Position numbers and translations under genes: made by a program. Of a DNA stretch of 64,000 nt, positions 20,141 to 29,702 are shown in pieces. Every line of letters begins with the position of its first letter. Positions within the stretch are counted from its first letter, which is position 1. Under the pieces are notes generated by a model. The model was not told the origin of the DNA. It searched no databases and saw nothing but the letters and a program-made list of their open reading frames with translations. This DNA comes from Aquipseudomonas guryensis (GTDB taxonomy: Bacteria > Pseudomonadota > Gammaproteobacteria > Pseudomonadales > Pseudomonadaceae). The DNA lies in NCBI RefSeq assembly GCF_014164785.1, contig NZ_JACJFN010000003.1:124001-188000 (forward strand), read 5' to 3'.

Positions 20141-21430
20141 TCAGAGGATGTTGGCGTAATCCGCTTCGATGCGATCCAGGCTGAGGTGATTGAGGAAGTT
20201 GGAGAAGCACATCCAGGCCGACAGCGCGTTGAGGTCACGGAACTGCGGTGGCAGGTACTTGGGTGGCGCCACCAGGCCTTCATCGACCAGTTGGCGTAGG
20301 GTGCGCATGTCTTCCAGGGTGGTCTTGCCGCAGAACAGCAGCGGAATCTGCTCCAGTTTGCCTTTGCGTACGGCCAGCTGGATGTAGTTGTAGATCAGGA
20401 TGAAGCCCTTGAGGTAGGACAAGTCCTTGGTGAACGGCAGGCCGGTCGGGGTCGAGCCGCGGAAGGCGCGGCTGGCGTTGCCGTAGCTCTCTTCCAGGCT
20501 GAAGCCCTGCTCGCGGTAGAACTCGTAGACCTGCAGGAAGTCGGCGCCCTCCTCGGCCATATGGATGGCGCGGGTGCGGTTGGTCAGCTTGCGTAGACGG
20601 GTCGGGTAGGAAGCGAAGGCAATCACTTCCATGAGGATCGCCAGGCCTTCCTGGGTCACCGTCGACGAGGGTGGGCCCTTGGCCAGGAAGGTGCAAATCG
20701 GCTGGTTCAGGCCATTCAGCGTGGTGCCGACATGCACCATGCCCTCGTGCACTTCCAGGGCACGCACATCGCGCTGATTGAACAGCGCATCGGCGCGCAC
20801 CTTGATGTAGTCGGCACCCGCCGCCGCGTCGGCGACGATGCCGTCGGACTCGAACACGCGGATGGTGTCATCGCCGAACACCGCAGCCAGGCGCTCCTGG
20901 AGGATGGCCACGGCGTCCTTGGCGGTGAGGTTCTTGGCCTCGTCCTCCAGGTCACCCCGGGCAGCGATGTTATTCAGGTAGTCGGAGAGCATCAGGCCGA
21001 GATCAGCCAGGGTCGGGTCGCCGGCATGGAAAGCGTCAGACGCCGCGCCATAGAGTTCCTGGGAGATCAGGCCAAAATCCGCAGTACCGCGCGCTTCGAG
21101 CATGCGGATAACCATGCGGTATTCCTTGCACATGCGCCGCATGATCTGCCCGACCGGGTTGAACTGGCCGAGCTGGCGGGTGATGTCGCGCTCGATGTTC
21201 TGGAATTCCAGCTTCTTCGCCGTCGAGTCGAAGCTCAGCGGACGGCTGTCGTAATAGCTGCGGTCGACCGCCGGCATCTGCTTGCCCTTGGCCTTGATGA
21301 AGCCCTGGCGGATGCTGTCGTCCCACTTGATCGCGTCGAGCACGCGAATCGGCGTCTGCGCCTCGACGATGCGGTCGGACAGGGCACGGATGGTGCTGTG
21401 GTAATCGTCCGGCGTCTTGCGTCTGCTCAT
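20141..21430 (-). CDS. DUF1704 (QEGLA-motif) putative metallopeptidase
   Basis: A 429-aa protein of the family annotated as flavohemoglobin expression-modulating QEGLA motif protein (DUF1704). The sequence has HEGMVH at 228-233, an HExxxH signature, and TQEGLAIL at 259-266, whose Glu could be the third ligand. The same family contains the eukaryotic tyrosine carboxypeptidase MATCAP, which uses HExxxH zinc chemistry, so a peptidase activity is plausible. It is followed upstream by a lipoprotein gene 32 nt away on the same strand. Confidence 0.88.
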   Translation of the reverse strand: MSRRKTPDDYHSTIRALSDRIVEAQTPIRVLDAIKWDDSIRQGFIKAKGKQMPAVDRSYYDSRPLSFDSTAKKLEFQNIERDITRQLGQFNPVGQIMRRMCKEYRMVIRMLEARGTADFGLISQELYGAASDAFHAGDPTLADLGLMLSDYLNNIAARGDLEDEAKNLTAKDAVAILQERLAAVFGDDTIRVFESDGIVADAAAGADYIKVRADALFNQRDVRALEVHEGMVHVGTTLNGLNQPICTFLAKGPPSSTVTQEGLAILMEVIAFASYPTRLRKLTNRTRAIHMAEEGADFLQVYEFYREQGFSLEESYGNASRAFRGSTPTGLPFTKDLSYLKGFILIYNYIQLAVRKGKLEQIPLLFCGKTTLEDMRTLRQLVDEGLVAPPKYLPPQFRDLNALSAWMCFSNFLNHLSLDRIEADYANIL

Positions 21431-21462
21431 CGAACTGCTCCGTTATTGCTCGCGACTACTCG

Positions 21463-22020
21463 CTACTGCTCGCTGCTGCGCTGATAACGCGCCACCTCGA
21501 CGAAGACGTCCGCGTTGGCCTGGTCATCCAGATAACCGAAGACCTGATCCAGCGGGCTGGTCACCAGCACGGCCTCGCCTTCGCTGGTTTCCACCGGTTG
21601 GCCCTGGAGAGTACCGCCCTGCATTTCCTGCAGAATGCGCTCCACATCCAGGTTGTAGATCACCAGCTCGTTGTTGGCCGTCAGCTCGAAACCGGCAATC
21701 GCGAAATTCGCCCCTAGGCGCTTGGGCAAGCCCGCCGAGACATACCAGCGGCGACCGTGATGGGCGACGGTGAAGCCGTACTCGTCGACCTCCTTCAGAC
21801 CCTCCTCACCATCCAGCCAGGCGCGCGCCTTGTACACGTTGGAGCCGGAGCGGCTGATCGACAGGTACTGGCGCTCGCCCCACTCGTCCTGGCGCTCCCA
21901 GTCACCGAGCAGCGGCATCGGCGCCGCCTCGTTGGCCGGAATCGGATCCTTGAAGGTGACCAGGCAACCACTCAACAACAGGCAGGCTAAGGCAGCTACC
22001 GCAACGCGCCAGGCATTCAT
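21463..22020 (-). CDS. predicted lipoprotein
   Basis: A 185-aa protein with lipoprotein signal ending LLLSGC, Cys at residue 19. The mature part has MPLLGDWERQDEWGERQYLSI and RWYVSAGLPKRLGANFA, reminiscent of small lipocalin-like envelope lipoproteins, but I do not recognise a named family. It lies 32 nt upstream of the DUF1704 gene and is probably cotranscribed with it. Confidence 0.75.
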   Translation of the reverse strand: MNAWRVAVAALACLLLSGCLVTFKDPIPANEAAPMPLLGDWERQDEWGERQYLSISRSGSNVYKARAWLDGEEGLKEVDEYGFTVAHHGRRWYVSAGLPKRLGANFAIAGFELTANNELVIYNLDVERILQEMQGGTLQGQPVETSEGEAVLVTSPLDQVFGYLDDQANADVFVEVARYQRSSEQ

Positions 22021-22082
22021 TACGCACTCCTTGTGAGATCCGTTGGTGCCGCTTGCGGGGGTTTACTGCCGCCGAAAACGGC

Positions 22083-22104
22083 AAGCCCCGCAGCAGCGGG
22101 GCTT
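22083..22104 (-). terminator. terminator hairpin after the TetR gene
   Basis: AAGCCCCG and CGGGGCTT arms with a CAGCAG loop, about 15 nt past the stop of the leftward TetR gene. Confidence 0.6.
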
Positions 22105-22118
22105 GGTCGGGCCTGATC

Positions 22119-22832
22119 CTACAGCCCTATGACCAGGTCCAGGAAGCGTTTGAGCACCGCACGCTGGCCTGGCATATCCAGGTTTTCCACCCCATCGACA
22201 AGGGCATGATATTCCATCCGCAAAATAAGCGTAGTCAACACCTGCGCATCCTCGAACGGAGCCGTCGAGCCCATGGCCCGCAGGGCGCGCTCGGCAAAGT
22301 GGAAGCGCAGGTTGCGGTAGGCCACGGCCAGCGCATTGAGGCCGCTGTTGGTCAGTGCTTCCTGGCGGAAGGCCAGCTCGACCAGCAGCTCGGCATCGCC
22401 TTCGCGGGCCTTGGCCTCGATATGCGCCACCGCCAGCTCGATGACATGCTCGACCATGTCACGCCGCGCCTGCGGATTGCCCTCGATGGCGGCGGACATA
22501 CGCAGGAAGTCTTCATCGATACCGCTCCACAGACTGGCCAGATTGGTCGAGCTGCGTTTGACGAACAGCGCGAAGCTGTCGGCGATCAGGTCCTGGATAT
22601 CGTTGAAATAGTAGGTAGTGGCCGACAGCGGTACGCCGGCTTCGGCAGCCACCGCGCGGTGCCTTACGCCACGCAGCCCTTCACGCACGATGATGCGCAG
22701 AGCGGCTTCGAGAATGCTCAGGCGGCGTTGCTCACTGCCCTGGCGACTGGCCTTGCGGCCACGGTATTGCACGTTTTCGGCGAGCTCGCCGGCGATCTTG
22801 GCCGGGCATTCCGGGGCTGAGCTGAGAGTCAC
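22119..22832 (-). CDS. TetR-family transcriptional regulator
   Basis: A 237-aa regulator. After a basic N-terminal extension (YRGRKASRQGSEQRR) the helix-turn-helix covers about residues 37-85 (ILEAALRIIVREGLRGVRHR and VPLSATTYYFNDIQDLI). The C-terminal domain is unassigned. It precedes lysS in the same position as a TetR gene in PAO1, as I recall. No target or adjoining operon is evident. Confidence 0.88.
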   Translation of the reverse strand: MTLSSAPECPAKIAGELAENVQYRGRKASRQGSEQRRLSILEAALRIIVREGLRGVRHRAVAAEAGVPLSATTYYFNDIQDLIADSFALFVKRSSTNLASLWSGIDEDFLRMSAAIEGNPQARRDMVEHVIELAVAHIEAKAREGDAELLVELAFRQEALTNSGLNALAVAYRNLRFHFAERALRAMGSTAPFEDAQVLTTLILRMEYHALVDGVENLDMPGQRAVLKRFLDLVIGL

Positions 22833-22860
22833 TGCTGGTTAAACCTCGCAAAATCCGGAC

Positions 22861-22889
22861 AAAAAACAGGGCCTGCCATGGGCAGACCC
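22861..22889 (-). terminator. lysS terminator
   Basis: GGGCCTGCC and GGCAGACCC form a 9-bp stem with one mismatch around ATG. On the leftward strand it is followed by a TGTTTTTTG tract, about 80 nt past the lysS stop. Confidence 0.7.
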
Positions 22890-22970
22890 TTCTTTTTCAT
22901 CGCCGGCATGGCAGTGATAGCCATGTGCCATGCAGCGCGGTGCGCACAGTGCCCGCAACGGGCCCGGCGA

Positions 22971-24473
22971 TCAAGCCTGCGGGCGCATATGCGGGAACAG
23001 GATCACATCGCGGATCGATGGCGAATTGGTCAGCAGCATGACCAGGCGGTCGATACCGATACCTTCACCAGCGGTCGGCGGCATGCCGTACTCCAGGGCA
23101 CGGACGAAGTCGGCATCGTAGTGCATGGCTTCGTCATCGCCGGCATCCTTGTCGGCCACCTGCTGCATGAAGCGCGCAGCCTGGTCTTCGGCATCGTTGA
23201 GCTCGGAGTAGGCGTTGGCGATTTCGCGACCACCGATGAACAGCTCGAAGCGGTCGGTGACGCTCGGATCATCGTCGCTGCGGCGGGCCAGCGGCGAGAC
23301 TTCGAACGGGTAGCGGGTGATGAAGTGCGGCTGCTCCAGCTTGTGCTCGACCAGCTCCTCGAAAATCATCACCTGCAGCTTGCCCAGGCCTTCGAAGCCG
23401 AGGACCTTGGCGCCGGCCTGCTTGGCGATCTCGCGAGCGCGGTCGATATCGTTGAGGTCGGCAGCGCTGATTTCCGGGTTGTACTTGAGGATCGAGTCGA
23501 ACACCGACAGGCGCACGAACGGCTCGCCGAAGTGGAACACCTTGTCGCCATACGGCACGTCGGTAGTGCCGAGGACCAGCTGGGCCAGCTCGCGGAACAG
23601 CTCCTCGGTCAGGTCCATGTTGTCTTCGTAGTCGGCGTAGGCCTGGTAGAACTCGAGCATGGTGAACTCGGGGTTGTGCCGGGTCGAGACGCCTTCGTTA
23701 CGGAAGTTGCGGTTGATCTCGAAGACCTTCTCGAAGCCGCCGACCACCAGGCGCTTGAGGTACAGCTCCGGGGCGATACGCAGGAACATCTGCATGTCCA
23801 GGGCGTTGTGGTGGGTCTCGAACGGCTTGGCCGCGGCGCCACCGGGGATGGTCTGCAGCATCGGCGTTTCGACTTCAAGGAAGTCGCGCTGCATCAGGAA
23901 GCTGCGGATATGGGCGATCACCTGCGAACGCACGCGGAAGGTCTCGCGCACGTCTTCGTTGACGATCAGATCGACGTAGCGCTGGCGGTAGCGCTGCTCG
24001 GTGTCGGACAGGCCGTGGTGCTTGTCAGGCAGCGGGCGCAGCGACTTGGTCAGCAGGCGCACGTCGGTCATTTCCACGTACAGGTCGCCCTTGCCGGAAC
24101 GGGCCAGGGTGCCGACGGCGGAGATGATGTCGCCCATGTCCCAGTGCTTGACCTCGGCGAGTTTCTCTTCCGACAGGGTCTTGCGATTGACGTAGACCTG
24201 GATGCGCCCGGTCATGTCCTGGATCACCATGAACGAGCCACGGTTGAGCATGATGCGCCCGGCAACCTTGACCGGAATGGCAGCGGCTTCCAGCTCTTCC
24301 TTGCTCTTGTCGGCGTACTGTTTCTGCAGATCGGCGCAGTAGTTGTCGCGGCGGAAGTCGTTGGGGAAGGCGTTGCCCTGCTCACGGATGGCAGCAAGCT
24401 TCTCTTTGCGCTGGGCAATCAGCTTGTTTTCTTCCTGCTGCAGTTCGTGGTGGTCGAGTTGTTGGTCGCTCAT
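22971..24473 (-). CDS. lysS: lysyl-tRNA synthetase, class II
   Basis: A 500-aa LysRS charging tRNA-Lys. The N-terminal OB-fold anticodon-binding domain covers about 55-150. Class II motif 2 is in [20 protein letters not shown] (about 255-275) and motif 3 is [13 protein letters not shown] near the C-terminus. Two in-frame ATGs are 6 nt apart; I prefer the second (MSDQQLD), the usual family start, though a GGA lies better placed for the first. prfB lies 62 nt upstream on the same strand, an order conserved in many gammaproteobacteria. Confidence 0.96.
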   Translation of the reverse strand: MSDQQLDHHELQQEENKLIAQRKEKLAAIREQGNAFPNDFRRDNYCADLQKQYADKSKEELEAAAIPVKVAGRIMLNRGSFMVIQDMTGRIQVYVNRKTLSEEKLAEVKHWDMGDIISAVGTLARSGKGDLYVEMTDVRLLTKSLRPLPDKHHGLSDTEQRYRQRYVDLIVNEDVRETFRVRSQVIAHIRSFLMQRDFLEVETPMLQTIPGGAAAKPFETHHNALDMQMFLRIAPELYLKRLVVGGFEKVFEINRNFRNEGVSTRHNPEFTMLEFYQAYADYEDNMDLTEELFRELAQLVLGTTDVPYGDKVFHFGEPFVRLSVFDSILKYNPEISAADLNDIDRAREIAKQAGAKVLGFEGLGKLQVMIFEELVEHKLEQPHFITRYPFEVSPLARRSDDDPSVTDRFELFIGGREIANAYSELNDAEDQAARFMQQVADKDAGDDEAMHYDADFVRALEYGMPPTAGEGIGIDRLVMLLTNSPSIRDVILFPHMRPQA

Positions 24474-24535
24474 GGTCATCGGTTTCCGTCACGGTGTCGT
24501 TGCCGCCCTCCTCTGGAGAGCGGAATCGAAAGGTA

Positions 24536-25631
24536 TTACAGGCCTTGCTTGAGGCTGGCTTCGAGGTATTCGTCAATATCGCCGTCCAACACCTTGTCGC
24601 AGTCGCTGCGTTCGATGTTGGTACGCAGATCCTTGATCCGCGAGGCATCGAGTACATAGGAGCGGATCTGGTGACCCCAGCCGATATCCGACTTGGTCTC
24701 TTCCAGGGCCTGGGAGGCGGCGTTGCGCTTCTGCACCTCCTGCTCGTACAGGCGCGCCCGCAGCATCTTCATCGCGGTGTCTTTGTTGGCGTGCTGCGAG
24801 CGTTCGTTCTGGCACGCCACCACGGTGTTGGTCGGTACGTGGGTGATACGTACTGCCGAGTCGGTGGTGTTGACGTGCTGACCACCGGCACCGGAGGAGC
24901 GGTAGGTGTCGATGCGCAGGTCGGCCGGGTTGATCTCGATCTCGATGTTGTCATCGATTTCCGGCGAGACGAACACCGCGGAGAACGAGGTGTGGCGACG
25001 GTTGCCGGAGTCGAACGGGCTCTTGCGCACCAGGCGGTGTACACCGATCTCGGTACGCAACCAGCCGAAGGCGTATTCGCCCTTGATATGCACGGTGGCG
25101 CCCTTGATCCCGGCGACTTCGCCGGCGGACAGCTCGACGATCTCGGCGGAGAAGCCACGCTTGTCGGCCCAGCGCAGGTACATGCGCAGCAGGATGTTGG
25201 CCCAATCCTGGGCCTCGGTACCGCCGGAACCGGCCTGGATATCCAGGTAGGCGTTGTTCATATCCATCTCGCCGCTGAACATGCGACGGAATTCCAGCTT
25301 CTCGAGGATGCCGCGCAGGCGCTCGACTTCGCTGACGATGTCGCTCACCGCGCCTTCGTCGTTCTCTTCGGCGGCCATGTCGAGCAGGTCGCGCGAGTCG
25401 GCGAGGCTGCTGTGCAGGTCATCCAGGGTGTCGACGATCAGGGCCAGGGCGGCGCGTTCGCGGCCCAGGTTCTGTGCGTATTCGGGGTTGTTCCAGACGT
25501 TCGGGTCTTCGAGTTCGCGGTTTACTTCGACCAGACGATCATGCTTGTGATCGTAGTCAAAGATACCCCCGAATGGTCTGGGTCCGCTCGGACAGGTCCT
25601 TGATGCTGTTGAGGATCGGGTTGATTTCCAT
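24536..25631 (-). CDS. prfB: peptide chain release factor 2 (programmed +1 frameshift)
   Basis: RF2 terminates translation at UGA and UAA. It is encoded in two frames: 24 codons from ATG 25631 ([13 protein letters not shown]...TIRGYL) to CTT, then an in-frame TGA at 25557-25559; skipping one T continues as [11 protein letters not shown] for 340 residues, a total of 364, close to the known 365. The codon-recognition SPF tripeptide is in [13 protein letters not shown] and the catalytic GGQ in [13 protein letters not shown]. Gene order prfB-lysS is the conserved operon. Automated callers may give only the downstream frame. Confidence 0.97.
25556..25571 (-). promoter_or_regulatory. prfB autoregulatory +1 frameshift site
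   Basis: On the coding strand it reads GGGGGTATCTTTGAC: an internal Shine-Dalgarno-like G-tract, then CTT, the TGA stop and a following C. Low RF2 favours slippage at CTT-T and read-through, the classical feedback control of RF2. Confidence 0.95.
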
Positions 25632-25830
25632 GGCTGTCAGCACTCGCAGGCGAAAGAGGGACGCAGCGGCCCTGTGCGGCCCGGCGAGCCAGCCTGGACG
25701 GCCGCTGACCGGACACGGCGACAGGCCGTGACCCCGAAGTTTCAGAAAAGCCGGCGAGTATACCCGAGTCCGCGCCGCGCGGGCAGCCCGCCAAGGCGGC
25801 TGGCGAGGCCCGGCCTGACCGGCGGAAACC

Positions 25831-26832
25831 TCAGAATTGCAAGCTGAAACGAGCACCCAGCTGATTGTCGCGGGCATCGTCAGCGTACTGGCCGGCGTAG
25901 GTCAGGCCCAGGTACAGCTGCTCGCTCAGTTGATAGTCCAGGCTCAGGTCCAGGCGCAGCTGATGGCGCTCGAATTCGCGGCCGCTCAGCTCGAAACCCT
26001 GCCCAGTCGCCGGCTGCCAGGCCTGAGCCGTGGCTCGGTCATCGAGGAAGCCATGCCGCGCGGCCAGGCTGGCACGCCCGACCAGGCGCCGCTCGCGCAC
26101 CTGCCAGGCACTGGCCAGGCGCCAGCCGAGGGTCAGGTAAGCGCCATCCTGCTGCTCGCCGCTCAGCTGCAGGGCATCGGTACCGCCGGTCTCGCGCAGG
26201 CTGTCGGCATCCAGGTGGACGTAGGCCAGGCCGGCGAAGGGTTCCAGGGTGAATTCACGGAAATCCAGGGGGTAGCTGGCTTCGCCGAACAACTGGGTAC
26301 TGGCGGCCTGGCTGTCGCCGCGCAGGCGTTGCCCGGCACTGCGCCGTTGGCTGTCCAGTTCGTGCCAGCTGTAGGCGGCACCGAGCTTGAAGCCCAACTG
26401 GTAATAGCGGGTCGTCGCATAGGCCGCCAGGTGATAGCTGTCGACATCGCTGTCGCCGCCCTCATCGGCCTGCAACTCGCTGCGACTGACGCCAGCCAGC
26501 GCACCGGCCATCCACATGCCCGTCAGCGGCCGGTCGATGCCGACCAGCAGACCTTTACTGCGTCGTTCCAGACGCGCCGAGTCACTGCTGCCATCCCAGG
26601 AGCCATACCCCCCATAGCCGCGCGACCAGCCCTGTAGCTGGCCGGCCGGCGCCGGCCGCTCGCGGAAGGCGAAGCGAATCTGCTGCATGCGATCAAGCGC
26701 CGCCTCGCGCGGCAGGCGACTGTCGTCGAGCAATAGGCTGCGCTGGCTGAGCGGTAACTCAGCCGCCTGTACACCCGCGCCACCCAGAGCCAGCAGGGTG
26801 AGCAGCAGCGCAGTGGTGGATGTTTCTTGCAT
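25831..26832 (-). CDS. autotransporter-type outer-membrane beta-barrel protein
   Basis: A 333-aa protein with a signal peptide (cleaved after VQA-A, about residue 24). From about residue 65 the sequence resembles an autotransporter beta-barrel: GWSRGYGGYGSWDGSS, GLLVGIDRPL, LGFKLGAAYSWHELD, alternating hydrophobic strands, and a C-terminal aromatic residue in ARFSLQF. There is almost no passenger domain, so it may be a barrel-only protein. The ATG at 26832 replaces an upstream in-frame codon that would add 23 residues before the signal peptide. No partner is obvious; divergent from the GGDEF gene. Confidence 0.8.
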   Translation of the reverse strand: MQETSTTALLLTLLALGGAGVQAAELPLSQRSLLLDDSRLPREAALDRMQQIRFAFRERPAPAGQLQGWSRGYGGYGSWDGSSDSARLERRSKGLLVGIDRPLTGMWMAGALAGVSRSELQADEGGDSDVDSYHLAAYATTRYYQLGFKLGAAYSWHELDSQRRSAGQRLRGDSQAASTQLFGEASYPLDFREFTLEPFAGLAYVHLDADSLRETGGTDALQLSGEQQDGAYLTLGWRLASAWQVRERRLVGRASLAARHGFLDDRATAQAWQPATGQGFELSGREFERHQLRLDLSLDYQLSEQLYLGLTYAGQYADDARDNQLGARFSLQF

Positions 26833-27001
26833 ACCGGCAGGCTCCCTTGTCGATCGGTAGAGTCTAAACCCGCACGCCACGGAGATTGCAGTTGCCCGCA
26901 CTATTGTGTGGAATAGCCGGCGCCACTCGCGCCGGCACTCCGAACTAAACTTCGGGGATCGTCACGGGCCATCGTTGTTTTGCTCCAGGAGCCATCGTGC
27001 C

Positions 27002-28645
27002 ATGCCGTTCCCGCACAGCCTGCGCAGCCGTTTCGCCGTCCTGATCGCCTTGCTGGTGACCCTGCTCAGCTGGTTGCTGGGCTCGCTGATCGGCGAAAAC
27101 TCCAGCCAGCGCATTCGCGAAGAAGTCGGACGCGACCTGGCCGAAGTGTCGCTGCAGATGATTGATCGCCTGGACCGCGACATGGCCAGCCGCGCCAGCT
27201 ACCTGCAAGTGCTCGGCAGCCTGCGCGTCCTGCGCCAACCGCGGGATAACGCAGAGATTCGCGTCCTGCTCGATCGTTTACAGCATGAGATTCCCAGCAT
27301 CGCCTGGATTGGCTTAACCGATCCGCAAGGCACGGTGCTGGCCTCCAGCAACGGCATTCTCGAAGGCGCTAGCCTCATCCAGCGGCCAGTCTATCTGGAA
27401 GGCCTCAAGGGCTTGTTCATCGGCGACGTGCACGAAGCCGTGCTCCTGGCCAAGCTGCTACCCAACCCCAGTGGCGAAGCGATGAAGTTCGTCGATATCA
27501 GCCTGCCGGTACAAGGCCCCGATGGCGCGCTGGCCGGCGTACTGGCCAGCCACCTGTCGTGGGAATGGGCTGACGAGGTACGCCGCTCACTGCTGGAGCC
27601 CATCCAGAAACGACGCAACGTCGAATTCCTCGTGCTCGGCCACGACCACGCCGTGCTGCTCGGCCCCAAGGCGATGATCGGCCAGAAGCTTGAACTGCCA
27701 GCACTGCAACAATCCGCCAAGCAGGATGGCTCCTGGGCAGTACAGCAATGGCCTGACGGTCAGTCCTACCTGACCGGGATTGCCGCCAGCAAAGGCTATG
27801 GTGATTACGCCGGCCTCGGCTGGATCGTGGTAGCGCGCCAGTCCGTCGACGAGGCCTACGCACCGGCCCGCGAGCTGATGCACAGCACCATGCTCTGGGG
27901 AGGCGGCCTGGCCCTGCTGTTCGCCGCCATCGGCTGGCTGCTGACCGGTTATTTCACCCGTCCGCTGCGGCAGATCGCGCATGCCGCCGACCGTCTCAGT
28001 GCTGGCGAGATCACAGTGATTCCTGATCTGCGCAGCCCCAGTGAAATCGCCACGCTCAGCCAATCGATCCGCCATCTGGTGGAAAGCCTGACCCACCAAC
28101 AGACCGCTCTCAATCTGATGGAAGACAAGGCCCACAGCGACCCACTGACCGGCCTGCCCAACCGCGCCGCACTGGAAAAATATCTGCCCCACGCACAACA
28201 CCACAGCCAGGCTCACCAGGGTTGCCTGGCCCTGCTCTACCTCGACCTGGACGGGTTCAAACCGGTCAATGACCAGTTCGGGCATGCCGCAGGCGACCTG
28301 CTGCTGCAGGAAGTGGCCAAGCGCCTGCGCACTTGCCTGCGTGACGGCGACCTGGTGGCGCGCCTGGGTGGCGACGAATTTCTGATGATCCTGCAGGTGC
28401 CGCAGCACGAGGCACAGCAGCAGGCCCGGCAGATAGCCGAACGCACCCTGCAGGCACTGGCCGCCCCAGTAGTCCTGGACGGCCAGCAGGCACGAGTCGG
28501 CTGCAGCATAGGTGGCGCCCTATGGCCGCTGGACCATGCCGACCTTAGCGAAGCTCTGGAACTGGCCGACCAGGCGCTGTATCGCGCCAAGCATGCCGGC
28601 AGGAACCGCGCGGAGTTTCAGACGCACGAACCGCCGGCTGCCTGA
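27002..28645 (+). CDS. membrane diguanylate cyclase (sensor-HAMP-GGDEF)
   Basis: A 547-aa protein predicted to make cyclic di-GMP. TM1 (about 12-30) and TM2 (about 300-322) flank a periplasmic sensor-like region of about 270 residues (EEVGRDLAEVSLQMIDRLDRD...). A HAMP-like segment follows (RPLRQIAHAADRLSAGEITV), then the GGDEF domain with RLGGDEF near residue 460. RDGD sits 5 residues before GGDEF, a typical I-site for product inhibition. The ATG at 27002 gives a basic N-terminus before TM1. Signal unknown. Confidence 0.9.
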   Translation: MPFPHSLRSRFAVLIALLVTLLSWLLGSLIGENSSQRIREEVGRDLAEVSLQMIDRLDRDMASRASYLQVLGSLRVLRQPRDNAEIRVLLDRLQHEIPSIAWIGLTDPQGTVLASSNGILEGASLIQRPVYLEGLKGLFIGDVHEAVLLAKLLPNPSGEAMKFVDISLPVQGPDGALAGVLASHLSWEWADEVRRSLLEPIQKRRNVEFLVLGHDHAVLLGPKAMIGQKLELPALQQSAKQDGSWAVQQWPDGQSYLTGIAASKGYGDYAGLGWIVVARQSVDEAYAPARELMHSTMLWGGGLALLFAAIGWLLTGYFTRPLRQIAHAADRLSAGEITVIPDLRSPSEIATLSQSIRHLVESLTHQQTALNLMEDKAHSDPLTGLPNRAALEKYLPHAQHHSQAHQGCLALLYLDLDGFKPVNDQFGHAAGDLLLQEVAKRLRTCLRDGDLVARLGGDEFLMILQVPQHEAQQQARQIAERTLQALAAPVVLDGQQARVGCSIGGALWPLDHADLSEALELADQALYRAKHAGRNRAEFQTHEPPAA

Positions 28646-28709
28646 GGCGCGTTCTGGAAACTGCCGCGCCGGTCGTGGAGCCGGTTAGCCAGGTTGCCCC
28701 GGCTGGCTC

Positions 28710-29471
28710 TCAGTTGACCGCTACGGTCTGCCGCACCTGGGCTTCCAGCTCGGCCTTGAGGGCGGGGTCGAGCTTGAGCTGGCGGGCCAGTTCTTCCAGG
28801 TAGGCGCGCTCCATGAAGTGTTCCTCATCGACCATCAGGACGCTGGCGATGTACATCTCCGCGGCCATTTCCGGGGTGCTGGCGGCACGCGCCACCTCGG
28901 CCGGGTCGAGCGGCTTGTTCAGCTCGGCATCCAGCCAGCGCATCAGCTGCGGATCACCCGAAAGTTGACCGATCTGCTCCTCGATCAGCTGACGCTCCTT
29001 GGCATCGACATGACCATCGGCCTTGGCCGCCGCCACCAGCGCCTTGAGGATGGCCTGGCTGTGCAGCTCGGCCTGCGGGGCCGGCAGGCGGTCCACGGTC
29101 TGCGGCTCATGCACTGGCTGCGCCAAGCCGCCCTGCTGTTGCTGGGCCTGCCAGTTGCCGTAGGCCTTGTAGGCAATCACCCCGAGAGCCGCCAGGCCGC
29201 CGTAGGTCAGCGCCTGACCGCCCAACTTGCGCGCACTCTTGTTGCCCAGCAGCAGGCCCAGCGCGCCAGCAGCCAGGGCACCGCCGCCAGCGCCCTTGAG
29301 CAGGGTGCCGAGATCACCGCCACCCTGCCCGCCCTTGCCGCCACCCAGAAGACCGCCTAGCGCACCACCCAGGCCGCCACTCAGGCCGCCAGCGGATGAA
29401 CCAGCAGATTTTTGCTGCAGCAAATCTTGGCCGGATTTCAGCAGTTGATCGAGCAAACCACGGGTATTCAT
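28710..29471 (-). CDS. DUF533 family protein (tellurite-resistance-like)
   Basis: A 253-aa protein of the DUF533 family (related to YebE). A glycine-rich stretch (about 20-55, GGLSGGLGGALGGLLGGGKG) precedes a short hydrophobic segment, then a C-terminal helical TerB-like domain (KALVAAAKADGHVDAKERQLI, about residues 145-165). GAGGAG precedes the ATG at 29471 by 6 nt; a longer open frame to 29570 is ignored. Function unknown; divergent from the LysR gene. Confidence 0.87.
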   Translation of the reverse strand: MNTRGLLDQLLKSGQDLLQQKSAGSSAGGLSGGLGGALGGLLGGGKGGQGGGDLGTLLKGAGGGALAAGALGLLLGNKSARKLGGQALTYGGLAALGVIAYKAYGNWQAQQQQGGLAQPVHEPQTVDRLPAPQAELHSQAILKALVAAAKADGHVDAKERQLIEEQIGQLSGDPQLMRWLDAELNKPLDPAEVARAASTPEMAAEMYIASVLMVDEEHFMERAYLEELARQLKLDPALKAELEAQVRQTVAVN

Positions 29472-29702
29472 AAGCGTCTCCTCTGAGATGGTGTCGTTCC
29501 CTGATGCGACCGATTCTAGCCATGCCGGTTGCCGGAGCGGGCCCGACAGAGTGCTTCTAGATATTGCCATCCACGACTGGCAACCGCACCGCGCCAGCCG
29601 GCGCAGGGGAAAACACTTTAATTTCTATAAAAAAGAACGCTTTCAACCATTATCTACTAACCATAATGCCGACTGCCCTGCGCCCGCACCGGATGCCCCT
29701 CC

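Noticed and set aside
22878..24659. Long rightward open frame of 593 codons opposite lysS
   Set aside because: Antisense to lysS and the end of prfB; a GC-skew artefact with no recognisable domain or ribosome site.
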